Part shown: piece after piece, positions 44,373-54,954 of the stretch
How positions within the stretch are numbered: the first letter of the stretch is position 1
Layout: each line of letters opens with the position of its first letter
From: Aphidius gifuensis
Taxonomy: Eukaryota; Arthropoda; Insecta; Hymenoptera; Braconidae
NCBI RefSeq assembly: GCF_014905175.1
Contig: NC_057793.1
Span: 14,658,369 to 14,722,368, forward strand
Length of the DNA stretch: 64,000 nt
Direction: 5' to 3'
The notes under the pieces: generated by a model
Databases searched by the model: none
The model's input: the letters and a program-made list of their open reading frames with translations, nothing else
Told to the model about the DNA's origin: nothing
Made by a program: the position numbers and the translations under genes

Positions 44373-45158
44373 TTAGGCTCAATTTATGTGTCTCAAAAAA
44401 CTCTATCGCCCGCTTTGAAAAATTCTTTTCCATTTATAATAGTTTTTGAGAAAAAAAAAAAAACCTTCAAAATTTGAAAAAAAATTCGGATATTTAATTT
44501 TTTTGCGCGAAAACTGTTATTAAGAGAAAAAAAATCCGTAATGCCGTCACTAGATTTTTCTTAGGCGCATAATTTGAGCCTAATACGAACTCCCTATCTT
44601 GATTATAACAAAAGTTTTATGGCTCGCCGAAAAAAAAATAAAAAAAACGGACCAAAAAATGTCATCATAGAGTTGAAATAAAATGTTTATAAGGCTCCAA
44701 AAAAAGCTTTAAAAAACTCTATTGCCTTTCTTTTAAATATGAATAATAATTTCGTTAATTAACGGTTAAAATATGTCTAAGCAATAAAAATAACAATGGC
44801 CCTAGCCGGAGTATTAAAAATTTTTAATTCTCAACGGGTAACGCTGGCCACATGCCCCAACAAATGTTACCAGGTCTTTTTTTTTTATTCGAATATTGAA
44901 GAGATAGCTACTTAATTAAAATCAGATTTATTTCGATTATAATTTGTATTAATTTTATTTATATTTTCCAGGCTTTAACCTGTCAGATTACGAGACTGAA
45001 ATTGGTTCAATATTCAATAATATTGAAAGCTTAAGTCATCTGAAGTTGATATATCGGGAAAATATTTAAAGATATCACCCCGACAAAAATCCTGACGATA
45101 AACAACTGAAAAAACTCAGTATTTCATGAATATATATACATAAAATAAAAAAAAAGAT

Positions 45159-45568
45159 AGTCAAGTTCCCCAAGGTGCACCCTAAGTGTTCCGTAGGATT
45201 TTTTATTTTTTTTCTTGCTGTTTACAAAAATATTGTAAAAAAACAGTTTGTGACACTACATATCGTTGGATGAAATAAAAAATAAACGACCAAAAAATTT
45301 GAAAAAAATATCGTAGAGTCCACAGATGAAGCGTCGTCGATTAAAACGTTGCCGGAATTGATTGGTCAATATTGGGCCATGTCCAAAAATGGGCATATTA
45401 AATCTAATGCGGCCCCAAAATTGGAAATAAATATGACGATTCCTTTCGGCCAAAAAAAATAAAGAAAATGAGCATCTTACAAGCCAATTCGATTCAAGAC
45501 TTCACGTTTTATCTCGAAATAACAAAAAGTCACAGAAAAGCGAAAACATAAGTGTCCTACGGAACACT
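45159..45568 (-). mobile_element. AGTGTTCCGTAGGA element, single-unit copy
   Basis: Reverse orientation relative to 19181-20782: it starts AGTCAAGTTCCCCAAGGTGC, then TCCTACGGAACACT complement, and ends with TCCTACGGAACACT at 45555-45568. The inside holds one diverged unit (GATGAAGCGTCGTCGATT, TTGCCGGAATTGATTGG) where the other copy has five. It sits in the middle of the 4.1-kb element 43451-47562. Confidence 0.92.
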
Positions 45569-45799
45569 AAAAAGTATACATAAAATAGTAATAGAAGTGT
45601 TTGGCTGACTAGTTGTTTAATAGATAAATATTTATATAAAATTATATTCTGTGTTCAGTTTTCAAATTAGAATTTCATTTACATAGAACCTTGATATTAT
45701 AACTAATCAATAAATTTAAAAATTTCTATCATAATTTTTAATGACTGAATGAACATAATAGTTCACTCGGAATAAGAGCGAAAAAGACAACTAGTCAAA

Positions 45800-45905
45800 A
45801 CTATATTAATGCAACGAGAGATCTTTCAATTACTATTTATCAGAATTACTAAAGAAGTTTCACTTCCCTGTGCGTACAATAACACACATCTTTTTTTTTT
45901 TTTTA
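45800..45905 (+). repeat. Dispersed repeat with TTTCACTTCCCTGTGCGTAC, copy 1
   Basis: ATGCAACGAG, TCTTTCAATTACT, AAGAAGTTTCACTTCCCTG, TGCGTACAATAACACACA and a long T-run match 62535-62645 in order, about 85% by eye. The class is unknown. The T-run would fit an RNA polymerase III terminator or a retroposon tail on the opposite strand. Confidence 0.8.
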
Positions 45906-47601
45906 ATTATAATCTTAAAAATTATTATAGTTTATGGATTGTATTTATAGCTAATAACAAACAGGAAGATCTCTTAAAAACCTATGGAATGATCAATATT
46001 TGAAAATTTTGAGTTGAAAAATGAGTGAGTTATTTATCTTCATAATAAAAAGAAAGTCAAAAAAACTTGATTTTTGTGGAATTCATCGTATAATTTTTTT
46101 TTTTTTTTTTGATAAATTTATACTTAAACTCAACTTAATCTTATGTATTTTTTTATAATCTTTCAGAAAAAAATACTTACAACCTCGTATCTATAAAATT
46201 CGATAAGTAAATAAGATTTGATTGAACATGCTGTTATTTTACTATGTTATTCAAATGGGAAAATTGAATATTCGAGTAGCAAGTTCCAAAAAAATTTTTT
46301 TTCGAGCTCAATTTTTTTTCGGGTACTTTTGAGCTCAAAAAAAAAACAATATAGAGGGTTACTTTAAAAAAAAAAAAAATATCGGGTAACGTTTGATGGG
46401 GCGTGTGGCCCGCGTTACCGTTGAAAATTAAAAATTTTCAATACTCCGGCTAGGGCCGTGTTAAATTTTATCTGTTAAATGATTTTTGAAAGTAACAATT
46501 CAATAATAAAACGTTTTTTTTTAATTTTCTCAAAATCAATTTTTTTTTTTTTTTTTTTTCGCTCAAATTACGTAGAGTTAAGGCAAGCTATAACTTTTGT
46601 TAGTATCAACGGAACGACTTCAAATTAGGCTCAAAAAACGTGGTTTTCAAAACTCTATCGCCCCTCAAGGGGTTTATCCTGATTCCTTTTTTCCTATTTT
46701 TGAAGAAAATTACGAAAATATTTTAAAAATTCTATTTTTTACAATTTCATAAAAACTATAATTTTTTTTGAAAAAAGTTTTGAGTAATAAATGTAGAATT
46801 TTACCACACATGCTTTTTAAGTCTTATACAAAGTATCTAGGACGATTTTGTCGAAAGTTAGAGCGTTTTTCAGAAATTACTCGAAAACTAGGAAAGCAAT
46901 AACTTTTGATAAAATTGTAGTAGAGACTTCGTATTAAGCTCAAACGACGCGTTTTCTGGAACTCCATCGCTCCTTATGAGAAAGAACATTATGTGTTCGG
47001 TCACTTTTTTAAAAAAAAAAAAAAATTAAATTAAAAAAAAAAAAATCGATTTTTTGAAATTTTTTATGAAAAATGTGATTCATAGATCAAAACTTTCTCG
47101 AAGAGGCGATAGATTTCTCGAGTACGCATGTTTTAAGCCTAATATGAAGTCTCTAACACCATTTCATCACGAGTTATTGTTTGCCTGAAAAATGAAAACG
47201 GCATAAGCTATAACTCAAAATGGAGTAGTCGCAGAGGTTTCATATTAGACTTAAAATAATCGTTTTTCAAAATTCTATAACCTTTTCAAATATATTTTTC
47301 CTGTACGAATAGTATTTTTCGTGAAAAAAAAAAAAAAAAAAAAACAGAATTTTTTTTTTTTTCATTTTTTGGAAAAAAAAAATGGCCGATCAGATAATGT
47401 TTTTTTTTATTAGGGGCGATAGAATTTCCAAATCCGCGTCTTTTAAGCCAAATGCGAAGTCTTTACGACAATTAGTTTAAAAGTTATAAACGTTTTCTTT
47501 TTTTGGGGGATAAATCCAATACTGCGGCTGAGCCTTTCGGCTCCTAGCCTCCGTAAAAAAAATTTTGAATCCACACAGTCTACTCTACATGCTGAATCAT
47601 A

Positions 47602-47787
47602 GTGATGAGGATTGAGTTAAATTTCCGCACAATAGAAAGAGGATTTTCATTCAAAAACCACAAATCATGGACATCACTAACCAGTCTCAATCGAGCAGTG
47701 AAGAGATTAACAACTCAGAATATAACATACCTCAAAAGTCTAGGGTTACAAGTTAAAAATTCTCGACTTAGAACTTTAATTGGGTGA
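47602..47787 (+). pseudogene. Possible end of a Polinton minor capsid-type ORF
   Basis: A 61-codon frame ends 34 bp before the capsid start. Its LTTQNITYLKSLGLQVK segment has the look of the C-terminus of the ORF that usually precedes the capsid gene in insect Polintons. No domain can be confirmed, and the assignment rests on position and one short motif. Confidence 0.35.
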
Positions 47788-48766
47788 AGATAACTTGTTT
47801 CAATTTGTTTGCACGTCAAAATGGGTGATCAAAATATACTCGATATCAACGCACCAGTTTATTTTAATAATGACATATCCAGTTATGATCTGCACGCACT
47901 TCAAAAATTTGGATCATGAAACTTTGATAATAGTGATAAAATTAGAATATCAATACAAAATGAAGATTTTTTTATTTTACCATGTAAAAGTTACATTCAT
48001 ATAAGTGGTAAATTAAGTAAAGAAGAAAGTAATGATGTACAAATTGGTATTTCACTGTCTAATAGTGCAATGGATTTTTTATTTGAAGATATGTGTTAAG
48101 AGTTAAATGGGGTTTTAGTTGATAAATCCAAAAATGTTGGGATCACAACAACAATGAAAAAATATTTATCAATTAATTCGAGAGAGAATAACAAAATGCT
48201 GGATGGTTGAACGGAGTTAACCAGAGATAGTTAACAGATGACAATGGTTATTCCAATTTATGTATACCATCGAAAATGTTTTTTGGCTTTGCTGAAAACT
48301 ATCAAAAAATCATTGTTAACGCTAAACATGAAATTATTCTGGTACGATCTCGCTCTGATTTAAATTTAATCATGAGAGATCTTGTAACTATTTAAGAACA
48401 AGTGAAATTTGGTTAAAAAATTACAAAAGTTGAACGGTTATTGCTATATGTAACGCTATCAAATAGAAATAAATTGGAAATGATGAAATATATACAAAAA
48501 GATCTAGTTATTTCTATTGGATTCAGAAGCTTATGAAAATTCACTGCTATCAACAACAAATTATCATATTTGGACTGTCAAGACATCAACTCAACTGGAA
48601 AAATCTCGCTATGTTATTCTTGCTTTTCAAACAAATAGAAAAAATGTGTGGCATTTAGACTCAGCAAGATTTGATCATTGTAATATAACAAATGTTAAAT
48701 TATATCTTAACTTACAAATTTTCCCATATGGAAATTTAAATCTTGACATTTCGAAATAGTATATTT

Positions 48767-48890
48767 CGTTACAAGTGCCCACTCAGAGAGTGTGCTCTCA
48801 ACGAATTTGGAGGGGCAAGCACGAGCCTTGGCGAGTGTTTCCCCTCCAAATGAGTTGTGAGCGGGCTCTCTGATTGGGCACATGTAACGA
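48767..48890. mobile_element. 124-bp palindromic MITE in the capsid relic
   Basis: TTCGTTACAAGTGCCC is mirrored by GGGCACATGTAACGAA. Arms of about 50 bp include CTCAACGAATTTGGAGGGG, mirrored by CCCCTCCAAATGAGTTGTGAG, around a short loop. TATATTT / CATATTT flanks may be the target duplication. It splits the capsid frame. Confidence 0.9.
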
Positions 48891-48898
48891 ACCATATT

Positions 48899-49004
48899 TT
48901 ATGTTACTAGGGACAGTGGTAATAATGTGTGAATTTCTAAAAAGCGCACTACCCCTCTTGCGCTTTGGAAATTCACACATTGTTCCCACTGCCCTTGTAA
49001 CATA
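48899..49004. mobile_element. 106-bp palindromic MITE next to the first
   Basis: TATGTTACTAGGGACAGTGG is mirrored by CCACTGCCCTTGTAACATA, with inner arms AATGTGTGAATTTC / GAAATTCACACATT and a loop around AGCGCACTACCCC. It is only 8 bp from the preceding palindrome but of a different family. Confidence 0.9.
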
Positions 49005-49182
49005 AAATCAATTTTTGTTATTGTATGATATGTATGCTAATTTTTCCGAGTCTTATCATAGAGCTAAAATAGATTTGATATCAAAAAATTCTTTCATTCA
49101 TCAATCATAATTAATTGTAATTGATAGTAGTAAACAAAATGAACTTTTAACAGCTGGTGCTGTAGATGTACGTTTAGAGTAG

Positions 49183-50279
49183 TTGATTATTTATATGCTA
49201 CATTTTTTGATAGATCTTTGATAACTTTACATTCTTTAGCTTTTTTAAGTTGTTCAGTGTTTTCAAATGTCATTGTCTAAACAAAAAAAGTTTATTAAAA
49301 CAAATTAGTATGTCTGTTGAGTTGTTTATGTAATTCAATAATTGTTCATATAAAGTAAAGAAACTTACAGTTTAATTTTTCTTGTTGTCGAGTTGGTTTT
49401 TACTCGGTGCCGCTCTGAAGAACTGATGATAATGTTAAGGAAAACATGAGCATTTACAGAAACACAAAGATCATCCCCCCGAAGAAAAAATATAATGATC
49501 TTTATTTCGCTCATTGGTTGAATTTTAAAAGAGTGGAAATTTCTATGGAGAAAAAAAAATATCAGAGAAATGGAATATCTGCCGGTGTAAAATATTATGA
49601 GAAATTTCACTTGTGTTATAATTTAAATCATAGCTTTTTCTCACATTGAAAAATAAATCAAAATATGTAACAAAAAAAAAAAAAAAAATTCTCCGGGGAA
49701 ATAAGATTAAAAATTGTGAAAGAAAAAAATTTTCTCCGTCAACTGAATGCTCTATTTAATTCCAATGTTTGCAAACTGTGTAATTCACAGTATGTAACTC
49801 ACAGCATGTTTTTGGTCCATTACAAATTTTGGAGAAAATAAATTAAATTTCTTTGATGTTCTAAATGCTTTATATTTTTTCCAAGACAATTATAACAAAA
49901 AAAAATTTCATTTAATTATTTTTACAGGAAATCTTTGATTTTTGGTTAAAAAAAAATACAAGAAAAAATTATTTATTTATGCAATTTATTGTATATATAT
50001 TTTATTTTATATATTACAATTTTTATTAAAACTTGATTCTTTACATTTTGTACAATCTTTTACTGCTACTTGTAAAAAAAGACCAATTCCATCTTTACAA
50101 TCATTTTGTAAAGGATAATGCTTGCATTTTCTTAATCCTAAAATTGTTTTATTCATTCGTTGTTCCTCTGATAATTTATCCCGAATTCAATCTATTTGAT
50201 TTGCCCCTAATTTTATTATTGCCATGATTGGGAGTTAACTCATTTCTGTTTTAGCCAAAATTTATATTCTCAACAGCAC
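49183..50279. other. Decayed Polinton interval with a small minus-strand ORF
   Basis: A 28-codon minus-strand frame at 49187-49273 (MTFENTEQLKKAKECKVIKD and onward) ends 4 bp from the capsid stop, tail to tail. Upstream of it TTGTTTAG could be a splice acceptor. At about 50020-50225 the minus strand has a cysteine-containing stretch (RKCKHYPLQNDCKDG, DCTKCKESS) of unknown family. The rest is A/T-rich. Confidence 0.4.
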
Positions 50280-51110
50280 AATAATGGATAATTGATTAAT
50301 TTAAACTTGGTTTAGTTGAAAAGGTTTTAATATACCATGATTTATATCTTTGAGCATTTTCAACTGAACATTTATAAGTTAAACAATTGACGTAAATTCT
50401 TGAGTGCCTTATAGCTGGATGTTGTTCTTCCAGAGTTTTTATATCTGGACAATTTGAATCGTGAAAACTGAAAATGATTGTTTAAATTTCACGTGAATCA
50501 AATTTTAACCATTTCTTTTTCTCTTCTACTTTTACAAATAAATGTTTAAATTTTTCATTTATTAATTGATCTATCACAAGGTGGTTCACATATTTTAGAT
50601 ATTGAAGCTAATCTTGAACTGAATGGTTGAATCGTTGGATACTTCGTTCACTAAAGGCTTTGGAACTAACTATAGATATTTTACAAAGCTTGATTTTCAA
50701 CAAATTCCTCTTTACCTCACTCCTCCCACTTTATTTCTTTTCTAATATTGGTTCTATTTCACAACAAAAACTAGAAACGATAATATATATTCTTTTAAGC
50801 GGTCTTATTGCTTGATTGTAAGACTTCTAATTGTTTTTTTATTTCAACATCTTCCACCATTGAATTTCCAATTATATCACCCAATTTTTCATAATTCAAT
50901 TCAACACTTTTTTTTCATTTCATTAAATTGTTTTAACGTTACAACATCCTTCGCATCTTGATGTGTTGCAACATTGCATATTCGCCAGTTGCCAATATTA
51001 AAATTGTTACGTTTATCTGAATAAAAACCAATTTCAGGAGGCCCTGATCTAGATCTATTAGCAGCCCCAACTAAAGAACGACCAAACAAATTAACGCTTA
51101 TTTTATAACT
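50280..51110 (-). pseudogene. Polinton fibre-like protein relic
   Basis: From the minus-strand ATG at 51089: RSRSGPPEIGFYSDKRNNF, then NIGNWRICNVATHQDAKDVV. This is the glycine-proline-plus-'I-C-N-V' pattern at the start of a Polinton gene thought to be a virion or fibre-type protein in insect copies. Downstream pieces (TLEEQHPAIRHSRIYVNCL; CSVENAQRYKSWYIK) lie in other frames after stops. The function of the family is not established. Confidence 0.55.
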
Positions 51111-51230
51111 GACTTAAAATTTAAAAATCAGTTGCTTATATAATAAAAAAGAAAAAAATGGGTTAATAAATAAAAAAAACAATTGATATATTCAAATTCT
51201 TTCATTTCGCATCAAATTTTCGAATTTTCC

Positions 51231-51505
51231 GGTATCACTCACCTTCTACCTCAAACATCCAATAAGATTAAGCCGTGGTCTTGGGGATAGCGCGCTCGAT
51301 TCAAAACCAGAAGTCCGTGAGTTCAAGTCTCCTTCTAAACACTTTTTTTGTTCATAAATTTAAAAAAAATAAAAATGGCTGCTTCGAAATTCAAAAATAC
51401 TCCCCACTCTTATTCCCCTCTCTCATTCTCTTTTCTTTCTTTCTACCTAAAAATTTATGTAAATACCACTCACAATGACATGGTTTTCTGTGGTCCAGAA
51501 CTTTT
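51231..51505 (+). mobile_element. tRNA-derived SINE-like retroposon, copy 2
   Basis: The 5' part is TATCACTCACCTTCTACC, then a tRNA-like head with GGGGATAGCGCGCTCG (A-box region) and GAGTTCAAGTCTCC (B box, 51318-51331), AAACACTTTTTTT, and a pyrimidine-rich body to CCAGAACTTTTG. It matches 28150-28455 inverted and is the less diverged copy. Confidence 0.85.
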
Positions 51506-51894
51506 GAAAGTGCACTACTGGCAAGTCAATTCAGTCAGTCAATTTATTATGAAGACAATAGATTCTTTAAAAACCCTTTTTTTAAGGCTCAAGTTTATTC
51601 CAATTTTATCGAGCAAACACTAACTCGCTAAAATTATCATTCTAATTCAGTTTGGAGAAGACGTTTTTCGATAATATATCATTTCTGGGAGGAGTGGGTG
51701 TAGTTATTCCTCATCAGCGCGGACCAGGTTTTTATTATTTATTCCCCCCAAATTTGCAATTGGTTTATAAATAAAAATGATATAAACTCAAATTATTATC
51801 TATATATTTGCGTCATCCACCAAAAAAATTTGTAAAATTCAAAAAGGGTTAACAAAATTTTATTTTTTTTGTATTCGAATTCAAAATTTCTGAG
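51506..51894. other. AT-rich spacer
   Basis: No feature was recognised apart from GGGAGGAGTGGGTGTAG at 51688. Confidence 0.35.
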
Positions 51895-52715
51895 AATATT
51901 CTAATTCTGTGTCAATATATGATTTGAAATGTTCCTTAATTGTAGAAAAAAAATGATTTCCATTTAGACGTAGGTTCGAATCTCAGTAGAAACAATGTTT
52001 TTTTTTTTTTTTTTTTTTGTAAATAAGTAGCAATTTGAATTGTATAAATTTTACTTAATTAAATTCTATTTTAAAATTTATAAGAATAACATTAATTCTA
52101 TATCTATAGTTCATTAATTGTGAAAGAAAATGATTTTAAGATAGACGCGGGTTCAAATCCCAGTAAAGGCAATGTTTTTTTCTTCTCTTTTTTTGTAATT
52201 AAGAAAAAAAATTTGAATTGTTTAAATTTTAATTAATTAGATTTAATTTTAAAATTCATAAGAATAAATATTCATTTTATATCTATAAACTATTTGGATA
52301 GTTCATTACTTGTAAAAGCAAATGATTTTAACATAGCCGTGGGTTCAAATCCCAGTAGAAACAATGTTTTTTTTTTTTTTTGTAAATAAGTAAAATTTAA
52401 ATTGTTGAAATTTTAATTAATTAGATTTAATTTTAAAATTCATAAGAATAATATTAATTTTATATCCATAAACTATTTGAATAGTTCATTACTTGTAAAA
52501 GCAAATGATTTTAACATAGACGTGGGTTCAAATCCCAGTAGAAACAATGTTTTTTTTTTTTTTTTTTTTTGTAAATAAGTAAAAATTAAAATTGTTTAAA
52601 TTTTAATTAATTAAATTTTATTTTAAAATTTATAAGAATAATATTAATTTTATATTCATAAACTATTTGAATAGCTCATTACTTGTAAAAGCAAATGATT
52701 TTCCGTTACGGTTAA
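51895..52715 (+). repeat. Tandem array of about 185-bp units, each with a tRNA B box
   Basis: GTGGGTTCAAATCCCAGT or a variant occurs at 51971, 52149, 52341 and 52524 (spacings about 178, 192, 183), each followed by AGAAACAATG and a run of 8-20 T. It is preceded by GTAAAAGCAAATGATTTTAA. A fifth unit begins near 52675 but loses the B box. The T-arm palindrome GGGTTCAAATCCC is perfect. A run of T after a B box is the usual RNA polymerase III terminator. No A box is obvious upstream, so full pol III promoters are not shown. Confidence 0.88.
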
Positions 52716-53769
52716 AAATTTTATTATATATATTTTTTTGTATCCCAGAAAAAAAATTTTTGTAATTTAAATTAAGTTGATATTGTTACTAATTGTTATA
52801 ATGTAGGTGGTATATATTTAAAGGGATAATATTAGCTTATCGATCATTTGGAACCAATCGACGTACTATTGATTTATAATTTTGTAAGTATGTGAATGTT
52901 TTAATAAGGGCTATTGCCCTGTCGGTTATTTAACTAAAGTTTATAATTTTCGAAGTTAATAGTTACAAATTTATTATTGTAATTAGTAAAATATTTGATT
53001 TGAATATTACTTATCGATTAAAAAAAAAATGATTTTGTAATAAAATTGATTTAATGTTGAATTATTAAAAGTGGTATTAATTATCGGTTATTTAAAATTC
53101 ATATCTTGTTAGTTAAAATTGATTTAAATGTTAAATTATTTGTAATTGATATTGATTATTAGTTGTTATATTGTTACTTATGATTTTATAATTTATTTGT
53201 AGTGAGTTTTATAAAGTTATTTTAGCTTACGAAATTTTTCATTTGGTACTCAATCCACGTATATTCAATAGTTGATTTATGCTTTTTATTTATTTTAAAT
53301 ATTTTGAATGTTTTAATAAAAAGAATTATTATCTTGGTAAAATTTATTTTCGGCATATTTTAACTAAAAGTGAAAATTTGGTATTCAAAAAAATTTTTCT
53401 TTTTAGTTCTAAGTACGCCGAAATGAAATTTTACTAAGATATGTTTTAATTTTGTTTTATTTTTTGTATTTAAATTAATTTTAAATATTTGAAATTAAAA
53501 ATAAAATCGGATCTAATTTTAATTAAATATTGGTATTATTTTATGAAAAATTTTGATTTAAAGTTTTTATGAAAGAAGGAATTAATATTGAATTATACCG
53601 GTAATATAAAATTCGAAATCTTGTGCATAGTTAAATTATTTAAAATGATTTAAATGAATTATAAATGATATAAAAAAAAATTTAGATTATCGATTATTAA
53701 AACAGAATCGATGTCGTATTATATTAACGACGTGTATATGTTGAATATAAAAAGGGAATATATCGATTT
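52716..53769. other. AT-rich spacer
   Basis: 53330-53450 has a short inverted pair around TTTCGGCATATTTTAAC and TAAAATTTCATTTCGGCG. Nothing else was seen. Confidence 0.4.
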
Positions 53770-54630
53770 CTGAAATAAACTCGGTTATTAAAAAGCGTAT
53801 TACTTGAATAACTCGATCGTTCATTTATTAAATGTGTAATTGTTTAAAATATTAACAAGGGAAAGTCAATATATCGATTATTCAAAATAAACTCGATTGT
53901 TTATTTATTAAAAATGTTTAAATGTTAAAATATTAAAATCGGAATAATAATATATCGATAATTTGAAATAAACTCGACTGTTTACTAAATGTGTAAATGT
54001 TAAAATATTGAAAAGGGAAAAATAATATATCGATAATTTAGAATAAACTTGGTTGTCTATTTATTAAATGTGTAAATGTTAAAATATTGAAATCGGAATA
54101 ACCATATATCGATTATTCAAAATAAACTCGATTGTTTATTTATTAAAAATGTTTAAATGTTAAAATATTAAAATCGGAAAAATAATATGTCGATAATTTA
54201 AAATAAACTCGATTGTTTATTTATTAAAAATGTTTAAATGTTGTATATAACAAGGGAGTGATAATATATCGATTATTTAAAATAAACTCGATTGTTTATT
54301 TATTACAAGTGTGTAAGTGTTAAAATATTGAAATCGGAAAAATAATATATTGATAATTTAAAATAAATTCGATTGCTTATTTATTAAAAATGTGTAAATG
54401 TTAAAATATTAAACTCGAAATAATAATATATCGATGATTTAAAATAAACTCGATTGTTTATTTATTAAAAATGTTTAAATGTTAAAATATTGAAAAGGGA
54501 AAAATAATATATCTATGATTTAAATAATATCGGTTTTTGTTTATTAAAAATGTATAAATAAATAAATATTTAAAGAGGGAATAATAATATATTAATTATT
54601 AAAAATATGATCGGTTTATTTTATTTATTA
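53770..54630. repeat. Minisatellite, about 80-bp unit, about 10 copies
   Basis: AATAAACTCGATTGTTTATT recurs at near-regular spacing (53889, 53970, 54046, 54124, 54205, 54284, 54366, 54446; 76-82 bp). Each unit also has TATTAAAATCGGAATAATAA or GAAAAGGGAAAAATAATATA and ATATCGATAATTT. Confidence 0.92.
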
Positions 54631-54659
54631 AAAAGATTTAATAGAAATTGTTTTCAATT

Positions 54660-54905
54660 AAAAGGGGGACTTGACAACCGACATTGATGGGTTGTAACGC
54701 CATTGCATTTCCTAATGGTGGCTAGGGGTTGTTGGAACCCGCCCTTCAGTGTTGGCTGGGCCCGCTCGTCTAGCTTCCCTCGCACGCCTATTCGGGGGAG
54801 GAGTTTGGGCCTTAGGGGTGTTTTCCGTTTTCCCGCAATGGCCGAACTTCTTCCCTCTAGTTCAGTTTCTCCCTGCGTGTCGTGTTTTCCTTTTTTGAAT
54901 TTTGT
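54660..54905. other. GC-rich island of unknown role
   Basis: About 245 bp of G/C-rich sequence (TGGAACCCGCCCTTCAG, GGCTGGGCCCGCTCG, TATTCGGGGGAGGAG) between two AT-rich tandem arrays. A plus-strand donor-like TGTGTAAGTAATC follows at 54948. An 80-codon frame is proline/serine-rich without recognisable motifs. It may be the GC-rich part of a larger unrecognised element. Confidence 0.45.
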
Positions 54906-54954
54906 GTGTCTATTTCGTTACCTCAAATATTTAATTAATTATTGATGTGTAAGT

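Larger units (their letters stand above)
43451..47562. mobile_element. 4.1-kb TIR element, TTTTTTACGGAGGC termini
   Basis: ACGGAGGCCATAGGCTTAGC at the left is mirrored by CGGCTCCTAGCCTCCGT at the right. Deeper blocks also mirror: CTAGCCGGAGTATTAAAAAT (44812) with the complement near 46435, and GGGTAACGCTGGCCACATGC (44838) near 46380-46410. Both arms are built of repeating modules: GAGACTTCGTATTAAGCTCA, then CTCTATCGCCCC, then AAAA runs. Other elements are nested inside (43610-44372 and 45159-45568). No transposase was found. Confidence 0.82.
47821..49182 (+). pseudogene. Polinton major capsid-like protein relic (double jelly-roll)
   Basis: It begins at the ATG at 47821 (MGDQNILDINAPVYFNND). 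One frame runs to about 48200 with stops near 47923 and 48099; further frameshifts and stops follow. Later segments include IPSKMFFGFAENYQK, HIWTVKTSTQLEKSRYVILA and FQTNRKNVWHLD. The C-terminal part (LLYDMYANFSESYHRAKI, then IVIDSSKQNELL, ending VDVRLE and TAG at 49180) resumes after two hairpin insertions at 48767-49004. The segment order and conserved strings match the capsid gene of insect Polintons, which would build a virion shell. This copy cannot make a full protein. I did not attempt to restore the frame. Confidence 0.83.

Noticed and set aside
54703..54945. 80-codon frame in the GC-rich island
   Set aside because: Open by composition only; high GC with few stops and no motif.
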